From: Chloropicon primus
Lineage: Eukaryota; Chlorophyta; Chloropicophyceae; Chloropicales; Chloropicaceae
Assembly: GCA_023205875.1 (NCBI GenBank)
Contig: CP060771.1
Span: forward strand, 124,001 to 188,000
Direction: 5' to 3'
Length of the DNA stretch: 64,000 bases
The stretch's first letter is position 1, and each line of letters begins with the position of its first letter. This document shows positions 22,824 to 32,717 of the stretch, piece by piece. A program made the translations under genes and the position numbers. The notes under the pieces are model-generated. The model worked only from the letters and a program-made list of their open reading frames with translations. It did not search any database and had not been told where the DNA came from.

Positions 22824-23390
22824 TCACCTGCCGCTCGCCAGCCTCGAGCAACGCTTCAGAGCGTCCCTCGCTTCTTGCATATCTCCCAGGGCGCTCTTCG
22901 CCATCATGTGGATGCTCTGCAAGCTCTCGTCCACGCCGAGCCACCTCTCCGTGTCCCTCCTCATTGCCTTGGACCACTGGTGGAGACCAACAGCAGCCCC
23001 CCTCACAAGCTTCTTGTGCCCTTTCAGTGCGTCTGACCTCGACACCAAAGCCTCCAAGTCAAACCTTTGGCGCTGAAGCTGGCACCCGCGGTCCAATCCA
23101 CTGAACCTGCTCCCCTCCTGGCCTCCGCTGCGTCCCTTGGCCTCCTTCCTCCTGTCCTCTCCCTCGACAAGGCTTCCACCTTCCACCTGGTGGCTCTCCT
23201 TGCTGCTGCTGATGGACAAGTCGTCCCGTCGCTCCGTGTCCTTCCCCTCGTGTTGTGATGGCGGCGGATCTCGCGCCGTCGTTGTGGCCTCCTCCTCCTC
23301 CTCCTCGTGCTGGACTCCCCCCTCCTCCTCCTCCTCTTCTTCCTCCTCCTCCTCGTCGTCTTCGCCCAACACGAACTCACCCAGTGCCAT
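22824..23390 (-). CDS. Orphan acidic protein with helical C-terminus
   Basis: A 188-residue protein I do not recognise. The N-terminus holds a run of 11 Glu after GEDD and a second Glu run, then a polar linker. The last 90 residues are predicted helical and basic (for example LDRGCQLQRQRFDLEALVSR and LQSIHMMAKSALGDMQEARD), possibly a coiled-coil partner protein. It has a real ATG, and the shared promoter-like element sits 61 bases upstream in the right orientation, which argues that it is expressed. The stop overlaps a donor-like CAG|GTGACC, so a further exon cannot be excluded. Confidence 0.5.
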   Translation of the reverse strand: MALGEFVLGEDDEEEEEEEEEEEGGVQHEEEEEEATTTARDPPPSQHEGKDTERRDDLSISSSKESHQVEGGSLVEGEDRRKEAKGRSGGQEGSRFSGLDRGCQLQRQRFDLEALVSRSDALKGHKKLVRGAAVGLHQWSKAMRRDTERWLGVDESLQSIHMMAKSALGDMQEARDALKRCSRLASGR

Positions 23391-23450
23391 GCCTGGATGC
23401 AGCTTGCTCTATCGAACCGTCCTTCCTCACCACAGCGTCTCTTCTTCCAA

Positions 23451-23480
23451 GGAAGGGCTCTTTCGAAAGAGCAAGAGACG
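23451..23480 (-). promoter_or_regulatory. Promoter-like element upstream of the acidic orphan
   Basis: On the minus strand CGTCTCTTGCTCTTTCGAAA followed by GAGCCCTTCC, with the palindrome GCTCTTTCGAAAGAGC, 61 bases before the ATG at 23390. Confidence 0.5.
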
Positions 23481-23609
23481 ATCCTTCCGCCAGTCCGCGA
23501 CCTTCTCCCTTCCTCGACACGATCGACGCACGATGGCGTACCCGCTTGTCCTCCTCTCTCTCCTCCTCTCTCTTCCACGATTGAATGGGGGAGGGAGGAG
23601 AAGGAGAAG

Positions 23610-23790
23610 GCGAGGCTCATCGATGGCATGGATAGTGGATGCCGAGGAGGGGGAGGAGGAGAGGGGAAGAGGTGGGGTATTGATGGATGGATGCATTGTC
23701 TCTTGCTCTGTCCAAAGAGCCCTCGCTTGCAAAGAATAGCGTGGAGGAAGGGCATTGATGGTGCTGGTGCTGGTGCTGGTGCATTGATGG
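23610..23790 (+). repeat. Single copy of the 184-bp repeat family
   Basis: Matches the tandem array at 50765-51275: GGATAGTGGATGCCGAGGAG, the GAGGAGAGGGGAAGAG block, TATTGATGGATGGATGCATT, the promoter-like core (CTGTCCAAAGAGCCCTCGC here) and GTGGAGGAAGGGCA followed by GGTGCTGGTGCTGGTGC. Confidence 0.8.
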
Positions 23791-24002
23791 CGGACACACA
23801 CACACACACACACGAGGGTGAGGGTGAGGGTGAGTCTAAAGTCTTACTTTTGGTGTTATACTTAAAAGGAAAAATAATTTTGGGGTGGGACCACTCCTTA
23901 CTGAAGTCACCACGCGAACGACGACGAGAACGAGGACGACAGCGCGAGCGCGTCTTCGTTGCTGTCCAATGCATGCGATGGTCTACGACGGTGCTGAGAC
24001 GA

Positions 24003-25470
24003 TTAGCTTCCTCTGTAGGTGCTGTATCCGAAGGGGGAGTACAGCAAGGGCACATGGAAGTGCTGGCGCGTCTGGTCTGCGCCGATCTCGAAAACAATCG
24101 AAGCATTTGGATAGAAACCGAGCTTTCCTCCGCACTCGGCCGTCTCGTAGTGTCTGGTATCGAAAGAGATCTTGTAAATGCCAGAAGCGACCGTGGCAGA
24201 AGGTTGAAGCAACTGACCAGACCTTCCATCGCCGTTGGTCACGTCCTTGCCCACCAAGTCCCAGGCGTCCTTGCTGCAAGGCATCAGCCTCTCCAATTTG
24301 ATGGGCACGTTCATCGCTGGCCTTCCGTTGGCGATGTCGAGAACGTGGCTCGTGACGGGAGACCTCAAGTTGGCGCCACCTTATTGTTTTTTTTTCGCGT
24401 TTTGCGGAAGAGGGAAACAAAGTAAAAAGCACCCAGGCGAGGGTCGCTGTCAGTTTCACTCAAGCCGACGTTGCAGAGTCGCCCGAGTTCACACACACAC
24501 ACACACCACACGTACCCCCCGTGATGTGCGCAAGAATTTTCCCTGTCCGATTGACCCAGGTCTTCTCACCTTGCTCCTCTTGCTTCTGCTCCTCGGGGAA
24601 AAAGCTCGGAAAGAGCTTGCTCAACCTGAGCTCCGTGATCTTCATCTGCTCGATAGCAGCGTTCTGCAGCTCGTGAGAGGCGCTGTTTCCGTACCTGGTG
24701 GCGCGCACCGTCGCAAGGATAAAATAATTCGGTTGGTCAGCGAACGAACAAAGCAAGCAAGCGCATCTCGAGAGACAGTGCGGGCAAATGAGAAGGGTGC
24801 CAGTGGGACCTACCTCTCCTTGAGAGCGTGAAGCACCTCGTCTGCCTTCTTGCCGGTCGCAAAAATGATGAAGATGAAACCATGCTTATCAAAGTATCTG
24901 TCATTCCACTCCTTGAGTTCCTCCAAAGTCGTGGAGGTGCTCGAGGCCATAGCAGCGCTCTGCTCGTTGCTACAGAGCTCTTCTGTTGCCTGGAACTTCT
25001 CCTTCAGTTGGCTCACGTCCTGAGCAGCGCAAACAAACAAGGCAACACCGGAAGCGAACGCCATGCTCGAGTCAGTTTCAGTTTCCACCCACCAGAAAAC
25101 AAGCACAAGACAGGGAGAGAGATGATGTGATGCGAAGACGTACTCCTATGCGAGGATGAGCCTTGAAGGCTTCCAACCAATCGGCCACGCTGCAGTCATT
25201 CCACCAGACACCTCTAGCAGCACTCAGCACACCTAAGCAAGCAAAGCGAGCAAAGCGAGCACGTTCAGTTCAGTCTCTCACTCCCTGCGAGGCACGCTTC
25301 GACCGATGGCTCTATGGAAAGAGCATCGAGAGAGGGATCCATCCACCACCACCATCATCGCCTCCCCTTCCCTTCCTCTCACCTTCCTTGTCCACAAAAG
25401 GTCCCATCTTGGCCACCAGTTGCGACCATTGCTCTGACCCACAACACTTGTACAACTCCGCTGCGTTCAT
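24003..25470 (-). CDS. Allantoin synthase: OHCU decarboxylase-HIU hydrolase fusion (TTL), 5 exons
   Basis: Bifunctional enzyme finishing urate degradation: HIU hydrolysis and OHCU decarboxylation to S-allantoin. Exons 25383-25470, 25144-25232, 24814-25019, 24570-24694 and 24003-24379 join in frame to 294 residues. The N-terminal domain has YKCCGS, DWLEAFKAHPRIGD (catalytic His), SNEQSAAM, FGFIFI-like HGFIFIIFATGKKADE and NSASHELQNAAIEQMKI. The C-terminal transthyretin-like domain has TSHVLDIANGRPA, TNGDGRSG, ISFDT, HFHVPLL and terminal YRGS. It parallels the plant protein closely. The plant PTS2 peroxisome signal (R-L-x5-H-L) between the domains is not visible and no PTS1 is present, so a cytosolic form is possible. 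Introns carry CTGAC branch-like motifs. Confidence 0.92.
25301..25332 (-). promoter_or_regulatory. Copy of the promoter-like element inside intron 1 of the allantoin synthase gene
   Basis: On the minus strand CTCGATGCTCTTTCCATAGA followed by GCCATCGGTC. It lies in intron 1, downstream of the start codon, so it is either an intronic enhancer, an internal start or a non-promoter copy. Confidence 0.4.
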
Positions 25471-25640
25471 GACGAAAGAGTTGAAGCTGAAGCTGCAACA
25501 CACAGAGAGAGAGAGAGAGAGAGGAACGTAACCGACGTAACCGACAGAGGCCACCACTCGCGTCGTCTCCCTGAACGAGGAACCACCTTCGCCGCCAAGC
25601 GTTGCCCTAAAAGTGAAAGGTTTCATTCGGCACGTGAGGG

Positions 25641-27290
25641 ATGGCGAGAGCGACGAGAGGGACGAGAGGGACGGTCTCTGCTGCTTCTGCGACGGCGGAG
25701 CGTCGTCCTCTTCCTCGTGGCGTCGTTCGGAACTTGTCGGAGAGGTTTCATGCTTTGAGGAAGGAACGGAGAACGGCATGGACTGGGACATCTTCTTCTT
25801 CAGCAACAACTTCTGCAGCATCTTCATCTTCATCTTCGGGTTCATCGACGAGGGGATGGCGTTGCTCTTCCTCCTTGGGCGAGCGGAGGGCAACGAACGA
25901 GGTAAGGGACAAGTCCTTGAGCGGCCTCATCTCCACCTTCTCTCTCTCTCTCTCTCTCTCTTTGGGCTTCTCCTGCATTCATTCCTGCAGAGTGTGAAGG
26001 ATTCAACGACGGGATGGTTTGGGATGGCCTGTCGTGAAGCATTGCTGACTCTGGCTCTTGTCTTCTCCTGGTGTGAAGCTGGCATCTGTCTCGAAACCAG
26101 GGGGCTCACTGGAGGAGGAGGAATATGTCTTGGCCTGCTGCGAGGCGGAGGCGGGACCGCTGACAGTTGCTGTGCTGGTCTCGGGCGGCGTCGACAGCAG
26201 CGTTGCCCTGAGCCTCCTCAAGCGTGCGGGGCACAAGCTCAAAGCGTTTTACTTGCAGATCTGGTTCGAGGAAGCGTTTGACAACTACTGGGGAGAGTGT
26301 CCCTGGGAGGACGACTTGAAGTACGTAAAGGAGGTGTGCGAGCAGGCCGGGGTGGAGCTTGAAGTTGTTCCGCTGACGAAAGAGTACTGGGACATGGTCG
26401 TCTCGTACTCGATTAATGAGATCAAAGCCGGGTGCACGCCCAACCCGGACATGATGTGCAACAGCAAGATCAAGTTCGGCGCCTTTGTGGATTACCTGGA
26501 GGCCAAGTATCCCACCGGGACGTGGGACAGGGTAGCGTCTGGCCACTACGCTAGAATCCGGCAAACGGAGGGGGGCGAGAGGGTGCTCAGCATGTCAAGG
26601 GACGAGAGGAAGGACCAGACTTACTTCCTGGCGAGCTTGAGGACGGATCAGCTGGAGAGGTGCATGTTCCCCATCGGGTGCTTTGCCAAGGACGAGGTCC
26701 GGATGCTGGCGCAGAAGTTCGAGCTCGCAACTCGAGACAGAAAGGATTCTCAGGGCATCTGCTTCCTCGGGAAAGTGGACTTTGACGAGTTCATCGAGAA
26801 GCATCTGGGCACCAGGGAGGGCCTGTTTGTGGAGGACGAGACGAAAGAAGTCATGGGGAAGCATCGGGGGTATTGGTTTCACACCATCGGGCAGAGGAAG
26901 GGCATCGGCCTCTCTCACGGACCCTGGTACGTCTCCTCCAAGGACGTGGAGAACAACATTGTGTACATATCGAAGAACTACCACAATGAGGTGAGAGAGA
27001 GGAGCAGCTTCCTGTGCTCGGGCTTCAACTGGATCGCGGGCATCACGGCTCCTCAAGCCAAGGGGGTTTTGAGGTGCAAAGTTAGGCACGGGCCGGGGAT
27101 GTACGAGTGCAAGTTCACGGAGACGGAGGCGGGGGGCATGGCGAGGGTTGACATCAAGGGGAAGGACCACGGGTTTGCCCCGGGCCAGTACGCCGTTTTC
27201 TATGACGACGACATCTGCATCGGTTCTGCCATCATCCGCAGCATGCCTGAGCCACTCGCCTCCAAGGCCCCTCCACGGGACGTTAGTTGA
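25641..27290 (+). CDS. tRNA 2-thiouridylase (MnmA/TRMU), organelle-targeted, 2 exons
   Basis: Makes the 2-thio group of U34 in organellar tRNAs. Exon 1 (25641-25901) encodes an 87-residue Ala/Ser/Arg-rich targeting leader. A 177-base intron with GCTGACTCTGG near its end joins it in phase 0 to exon 2 (26079-27290), for 490 residues in total. The catalytic part has the PP-loop motif VSGGVDSS, the cysteine of NPDMMCNSKIKF and the second catalytic cysteine in DSQGICFLG, plus the HTIGQRKG-type motif (FHTIGQRKGIGL). It is complete relative to bacterial MnmA. Mitochondrial versus plastid targeting cannot be decided here. Exon 2 alone lacks an ATG at its start, which supports the two-exon model. Confidence 0.92.
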
Positions 27291-27360
27291 TCAATTACAA
27301 AGTCAGCTCGTCGTTCTTCTTCAATGAAGCTATACATAAAGGGGACCTAGCTCCTGCTCA

Positions 27361-28698
27361 CTAACTGTAAGACAGCCTTCCCCTCCTACCACGGCGCCTT
27401 GCCCGTGCCCACCAGGCCAGCGAAGCGACTGCAAGGACCGAGGCCACCCCCAGCGCGAATACCACTGCATTCCCATTCCCATCACTCGGTACGGCTGCAG
27501 CTGCTGTCGGGAGTTGGAGTTGGGCTTCAGCACGACGCCCAAGGATTCGATAAGCGTGCCTTTGGTATACTCTCGTGCAGGTTTTGGGAACCCCCTCCGG
27601 CAGCTTTGTCCAGCAGGCATAGTCGAAGGCGTGGAGCAGGCACAGCGCGTTGGCCACCTCACCCCCTTGTAGCCAGACATCCTTCGCAGCTTGGTAGGTC
27701 CCGAAGGGATCTCTCGATGACTCGTGGTGGCCCTCGTCCCTTGGCTTGGGGAAGTCCTCTGGCAGAGGAACTCCGGGACATGTCGACGAGAGAAAGGCAG
27801 GCCACGTCGTTTCCAGGTTCTCAAGAGTGGGAATGTACGCCGTCAACCTCGCATTAAAGTCCCTGGAAAGCGTTACGAGGATCCGGCTCATGGAAAACAA
27901 GTGGGCCCACGCCGGCTGCGACGAGAACGCGGTGTCCTCCCTCAAGAAATCCTTCACAAAAGCCGTGAAGCGTCTTCGCCTCTGGGACTCGCTAGAGTTG
28001 CTGTATGGCACCCCGAAGAAGTACGGCGGCGGTTCACCGGTCATCACGCAGCTTGGACAAGTTTGACCCCGAACCGCATTCAGGAACCGATACTCGACCT
28101 CGTTGTACCCCGCAAGGAAGTGAGAGACCGGGTCCCTGATCGCAGTGTAGATGCACGGCTCCACCTTCATCTTCTTGGCCTCCTCGAGGGCGCTCCTCAC
28201 CGTCACCGCTTCCTCCATCACGTGCGTGCCATTGTAATCCCTCCAAAGTTCCCTCTCCATCGCCCTGATGGCGTCGTTGGCCGCCTTGAAGACGCGCACG
28301 TAGATCGTAGCGAGGCTCGGCCGCTCTGGGTCGTGGCCATACCAACTAGCACCCCAGTCACCTGTGAAAAAAGTTTTCACCAGGTTGCTCGGTCCGCGAG
28401 TCGTGGTGAACCTCGTTCGGTTGGGGAAAACCTCCTCTCGTGCCAGCTCGAACAGAAGCTCTCCAAGCGCAGCGTTCGGGTATCCCTGGCCGCACAACTC
28501 GGTCCGGACTCGTGGCCATGTGTCCCCGTCCTGGCCTCTGCCGCCTCCATGAGTCCCCGTCCTCGCCGTCGTCGTCGTCGTGAAGAGGAAGAACAGGGTG
28601 AGGAGGACGACGCCAGTCAGCGCACAGACCACGATGCGAGTCACGGCGACCGGGCTCCTGTCCCCCCAAGACCTCCTCGTCTTGGCATCCGGCGCCAT
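27361..28698 (-). CDS. Sulfotransferase-like type II membrane protein
   Basis: A 445-residue protein with a short basic N-terminus and a signal anchor at about 18-41 (VAVTRIVVCALTGVVLLTLF), then a lumenal domain. The segment YTAIRDPVSHFLAGYNEVEY (about 184-203) is the 3'-phosphate-binding RDP...SxY motif of Golgi carbohydrate sulfotransferases, with several Cys and N-glycosylation sites (NGT, NRT, NSS). A P-loop-type 5'-PSB motif is less clear: LVKTFFTGDWG may not be it. A second hydrophobic segment near the C-terminus (about 412-432) precedes an Arg-rich tail, which is unusual. A role in cell-surface polysaccharide sulfation is inferred, not shown. Confidence 0.65.
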   Translation of the reverse strand: MAPDAKTRRSWGDRSPVAVTRIVVCALTGVVLLTLFFLFTTTTTARTGTHGGGRGQDGDTWPRVRTELCGQGYPNAALGELLFELAREEVFPNRTRFTTTRGPSNLVKTFFTGDWGASWYGHDPERPSLATIYVRVFKAANDAIRAMERELWRDYNGTHVMEEAVTVRSALEEAKKMKVEPCIYTAIRDPVSHFLAGYNEVEYRFLNAVRGQTCPSCVMTGEPPPYFFGVPYSNSSESQRRRRFTAFVKDFLREDTAFSSQPAWAHLFSMSRILVTLSRDFNARLTAYIPTLENLETTWPAFLSSTCPGVPLPEDFPKPRDEGHHESSRDPFGTYQAAKDVWLQGGEVANALCLLHAFDYACWTKLPEGVPKTCTRVYQRHAYRILGRRAEAQLQLPTAAAAVPSDGNGNAVVFALGVASVLAVASLAWWARARRRGRRGRLSYS

Positions 28699-28950
28699 GC
28701 TGCTCTTCGCACGGATGAATGGCTGCCAGGCGTTACGTACGTTACAGAGAGAGAGAGAGCCTCCACTGCAATGGCATTGACAATCGTGGCAAGACGCTTT
28801 GGGCTTGTAATGATAATGATAAAAGTATATATTGTTGTTGTTGTTGTTGTGTAATAGATCACTTCACTGATGTATTGCTTGACCCTTTGACCTCTCCCAA
28901 GCCTCGTCTTCCTATGGCGGGCTCCAACACCCAGGACGTGGTGGTCTTGG

Positions 28951-29841
28951 TCACATCTCCGCCGCTTCGATGCCTTCCGCATCCGAGTCCAGCTCTCCGC
29001 TGTTATCGCTCGCCGAGAGCGTGCTATTGACTGCATGAAGAACGCTGTCCATGATGTGCAAGCCACTGTCTTGCACGTCCAACGCCGAGCTCTCCTCCAC
29101 GAAACTCAAGACTTCTTCGATCTCTTCCGTGATCTCACTGTAGACGGAGACCGACGACGTTTGGTGGTCCATCATCGGGGAGTGTCTCGTCTGACTCGAG
29201 AGGTCTGGCAGCCCGGAGACCTCCTGGACAGCATTGGAAGGGCTCGGGGACCCCCTAATCTTGGGCAGGGGTGACCTCGTCGGCGGCGTTTGCTCGCCAC
29301 CACCAACAGCCTTGCCGCGGAGTGCCTTCACGAGCGTGGGTTCGCCGTCCTCCTCATCTGGCTTGCCGAACGCTCTTTGCAGCCGGGTCGAGTCCCTCAG
29401 CGGCACCTCGCACTCGAGGACCCGCAGCGTTTGATTCAGACCAGCCCACCTGAGTGACGGAGCACGACGGAGCGGAATCAGATCGAGCACAACAGCAGTC
29501 AGAACACAGCTCGAGTTAGCTTGTCACACGAGCTTCATCCTTTGGTTCCTCTCGCGTCCTCTCTCTTCTCAAGGGACCACATCTTACCTGAGCAGCTCTA
29601 TGACACCCTCCAACGCCTTCGTCCCGGCTTCGCTCTTCAGCAGCTCGGATACTCTCGAGCTCGTTCTCCTTTTGGCTGCTCTCCCTCCCTCCTCTCCTTG
29701 GCTGAGTTTGGTGTTCAAAGCAGCAAAGACCGTCGCTCTCACGTCTGCCTTGATCGCATCGAGTCGTCCTTCCGCCTCTAGAGTATCGATTAGGATCTGC
29801 TTCAGGCCACCGATCCCGCTGCTCTCCTGATCCCCTTCCAT
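28951..29841 (-). CDS. TON1/FOP (FGFR1OP N-terminal) family protein, 2 exons
   Basis: Exon 1 (29588-29841) and exon 2 (28951-29449) join in frame for 250 residues. The N-terminus GLKQILIDTLEAEGRLDAIK leads to ADVRATVFAAL, the helical start of the FOP/TON1 dimerisation domain. After the splice, RWAGLNQTLRVLECEVPL is its LisH-like part (plant TON1 has a similar WAQLNHTL segment). The C-terminal half is acidic and Ser-rich. TON1 organises plant cortical microtubules and the preprophase band, whereas FOP/FOR20 act at centrioles and basal bodies; which role applies depends on whether this alga has flagella. The donor is CAG|GTAAGA and the acceptor CACTCAG. Confidence 0.75.
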
Positions 29842-30700
29842 GTTGTCCTCACTCACTCCACTGGAGGACTGTCTCTCTCTCTCTCTCTCCAAGCCAAGAC
29901 CAGCTGTGGAGCAAAGATTTCAATTTTCGTCAAAACAGGTGGAAGGAAAGGCGCCCCACCGACGTTTCCAGCGGTTCTCTACCCTCTGAACCGCTTCCCG
30001 CCTCCCCAATCGGCGAAGGCTTGCCCTATCGAGAGCCTTTCCGAACTCAAAACTGTGAAACAGGGACACAAAAAGTGACCAAACAAGGTCTCAATCAGTT
30101 GCCAAGTCTTCACCACTGGGCCAAATCATTCAAGCGACGGCTCTTTGGAAAGATCGCGACATCATGCTTCTGCGCATTGGTTTCCTTTTCGCATCCTCCC
30201 GCCTTCACTGTCTTGAAACATACCTTGAAGCCCCTCTGATGGACCACCTCTCCCTCCCCTCTGATCTGATGCTAAAAGAAAAAGTTTTTGGACGAGGCTG
30301 CGATTTTGGCGCGATTTGATAACTCTGCAGAGAGAGAGAGAGGAAGGTGGTGAGGAGGGGACAAGGTACTGAGACTCTGGCACAATGTGGTGTAATCCAA
30401 TGACAATCCTCCCTGCTTTTGCCCCTCTCCTTCTCCCTCTTCCCTCTGTACACACACACACAGACACAGACAGAGAGAGGATGATGAATGAGGGCGATGG
30501 CGATGGCGACGTCGACTAGGATGGGGAGGAGGTCTCTTTTCTATTTTTAATCCATTGGCAATGCTCGCGTGGGCAGATCGCCTTCCTCGTGTCGTGTGCA
30601 TGTCATCCCGTCGGTTCCAGTCCCGCAAAAGAGAATAGTTGTTAATTGTAACATGGTATGGTTATTCAAGCTGCTATTGTACAACGCGGTCGCCCCCGCT
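29842..30700. other. Intergenic region, TON1/FOP upstream
   Basis: Contains the promoter-like element at 30131-30162, (CT)n and (GA)n tracts near 29871-29888 and 30330-30341, and a (CA)n tract near 30450-30470. No credible gene. ORFs on both strands lack conserved features. Confidence 0.55.
30131..30162 (-). promoter_or_regulatory. Promoter-like element, best match to consensus
   Basis: On the minus strand GTCGCGATCTTTCCAAAGAG followed by CCGTCGCTTG. It lies 290 bases upstream of the TON1/FOP start, leaving room for a 5'UTR intron. Confidence 0.55.
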
Positions 30701-32013
30701 TCACACGATACACTCCCTCCTGACTTGATTCAGGTCCAGGGTGGCCGATAACGAGGGGGACGACGAGAGGGGGACCACCTTGACCTCGTAGACGGTGCTC
30801 CACTGCTTGCCTGTCAACCAAATTCTCTTGGTCGCGGGGTCGTACGCTATTCCGTTGAGTACGTCCATCGTGTACCTTCTGCCCAGCGAATCGCTCTTTA
30901 CCAACTCCTTCGCCGTCAAGTCGGCCGCGTGGATCCAGCCTTTCACCTTCCCCGTAGCCGGATCGATCCTAGCGATGCAGTTCCTCATCCAGATGTTCGC
31001 CCAAACTTCTCCTTCGACGTGCTCGAGCTCGTTCAAGTACTTTACTCTCCTGTCTCCGTCCGCCACGTCGACCTTGTGATCGGTCTTTAGGGTCTCTGGG
31101 TCCAGGAAATAGAGGGTGTGGCCCGAGTCCGTGGCTATGAGGTGGCTCGAATCGTTCGTCAGGCCCCAGCCATCCTTAAGATCCGTCTTGGTTTCTTCGA
31201 GGAATTCCAAAGTCTCCGCGTCGTACACCAGCGTCGCGCCCGACTGCCACGTCAGTTGATACAACTTCTCCCCCCACCGGGTGAGCCCCTCTCCGAAGAA
31301 CCTCTGCTCTGCCATGGTCTTCGCCTCCACTCGCCCAGTCCCTGCATTCACCATCCTCACACTCGTTTGCCCTGCAAGAGATGTTCCCAGGGGAAAGACA
31401 CAACAAGGGCCGAGTCAGGAGATTGAGATGATGAGATGAACGACTCGTGTCTCCATCCCCAACACAAATACTCACCGTTCAGTCCCGTCGATTCGTAGAA
31501 CATGTCCTTGCACGATGCCTCCTCGCTCGAGCACTCCTGGTTGTACAAGAAGCCTTGGGTGAATGCCAGGTGGTCGTGGTCGAATTCCTTGACCACCTCG
31601 AGGACATAAATATCTGGCACCTCCACCTCCACCTCCACCTCTGGCATCACAACAACAACAACCTCTTCCCCTTCTGCGTTGTCCTCCTCCTCCTCCTCCT
31701 CCTCGTCCTCCGTCACGGCATCACTCGATGCATCGGTCGCCGCTTCGTCACCACCGACTTCATCCCTCATCCATTGCTCCTGGACATCACCAACACCAAC
31801 ACCAACACCATGATGGTTGGCCTCCGTGATGCCTTGAAGTTCGTTGCTCCTCTTCCTCTCATTGCTGGTGAGTTGGACGGCGAGGATGGAGGCGATGGCG
31901 ATGAGGACGGCGATGAGGAAGACCCTCATCAGCTTCAAGCGGAGGCTCGTCCTTCCTTCGCACAACTTGCCGCTTCGTCGCCGCTTCGTCTTCACTGCAC
32001 TGCTCGTCGCCAT
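30701..32013 (-). CDS. Plant-type glutaminyl-peptide cyclotransferase, membrane-anchored, 2 exons
   Basis: Converts N-terminal Gln to pyroglutamate on secreted proteins. Exons 31476-32013 and 30701-31371 join in phase (LNG|QTSVRMVNAG) to 402 residues; the 104-base intron has CTCCTGACTCGG. A cytosolic basic N-terminus, signal anchor (about 27-48, LMRVFLIAVLIAIASILAVQ) and an acidic, Glu/Val-rich stem (about 85-130) precede the beta-propeller catalytic domain (PF05096). The domain has HDHLAFTQGFLYN, FYESTGLNG, RFFGEGLTRWGEKLYQLTW, HVEGEVWANIW and VLNGIAYDP. The ER/Golgi location is inferred from the anchor. The family in plants is secretory. Confidence 0.9.
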
Positions 32014-32351
32014 GGCGAGGCTCCAGACTGAGGAGCAGACCACCAGAGGTGATGCGATGGACGGTGGTGGTGGAGGGAGAGAGAGAGAGGCCAGGGAAAG
32101 GAGGAATCCATCAGTCACCGAAGAGACAGAGACCTCACCTCCCTGCTCTTCTCTGTGCCGAGGGACGGCGAGGAGGGCAATTGGCAACGACGGTGAAGAA
32201 GACCGAGAAGTGTTTTTGTGTTTTCCTTGCACGTTTCGTGACGCAAGAAAGAAAAGAATCAGGCAAAACAAACCAATGGTTGCATCACAAGCAAAAACGC
32301 AAAAGAGTTCTTGCGTGCGTTCACCCCAAAGAGAAGAGGGTTTCGTTTTAT
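32014..32351. other. Short gap between uS10 and glutaminyl cyclase genes
   Basis: This holds the 5' leader of the glutaminyl cyclase gene and the 3' end of the uS10 transcript, both on the minus strand. No motif beyond purine-rich runs is seen. Confidence 0.5.
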
Positions 32352-32717
32352 TTACGCGACGTCGGCGATGGTGACCTCGACATCCACACCAGGCTCGATG
32401 GAGATGCTGGTGATCTGCTTGACGACCTCAGGAGGGGAGTACAAGTCGATCAATCTCTTGTGGATCCTCATCTCGAACCTGTCCCAGGTGTTGGTACCCT
32501 CACCGCAAGGAGACTTCCTGGTGACGATGCTCAACTTCTTGGTTGGAAGTCTCACAGGTCCCTTGACGCGAAGCTTCTTGCTCTTGGCTCCGTTGATCAA
32601 GTCACTGCAGACCTTCTCGAGGTTCTTCACGTGCCTGGAAGTCAAAGTGATCCTGATCTTGTGGATCTGGGCACTTCCCTCCTCCTCGTAGCCAGCCTTC
32701 TTCATAGGTGCAGCCAT
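32352..32717 (-). CDS. RPS20: 40S ribosomal protein S20 (uS10)
   Basis: A 121-residue small-subunit protein. It has the uS10 core: [40 protein letters not shown] and [20 protein letters not shown]. The last part, [20 protein letters not shown], is also typical. Length and sequence match eukaryotic S20, complete in one exon. The ATG at 32717 (MAAPMKK) is preferred to the upstream non-ATG extension. Codons favour a small set (AAG, CTC, TCC, GGA, CCA), as expected of a highly expressed gene. Confidence 0.96.
   Translation of the reverse strand: MAAPMKKAGYEEEGSAQIHKIRITLTSRHVKNLEKVCSDLINGAKSKKLRVKGPVRLPTKKLSIVTRKSPCGEGTNTWDRFEMRIHKRLIDLYSPPEVVKQITSISIEPGVDVEVTIADVA

Larger units (their letters stand above)
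23391..24002. other. Intergenic region with a copy of the 184-bp repeat family
   Basis: Besides the promoter-like element (23451-23480) and the dispersed repeat (about 23610-23790), there is a (CA)n run near 23791-23813 and a (GAGGGT)n run near 23812-23834. No gene is seen. Confidence 0.6.

Noticed and set aside
20764-22977. A 737-residue minus-strand frame over the AP2 gene
   Set aside because: The AP2 domain lies on the plus strand. The minus frame has no conserved motif and runs through microsatellites.
25312-25893. A 193-residue minus-strand frame overlapping allantoin synthase exon 1 and TRMU exon 1
   Set aside because: Spliced models on both strands explain the region better. The frame is low complexity and crosses exon-intron borders.
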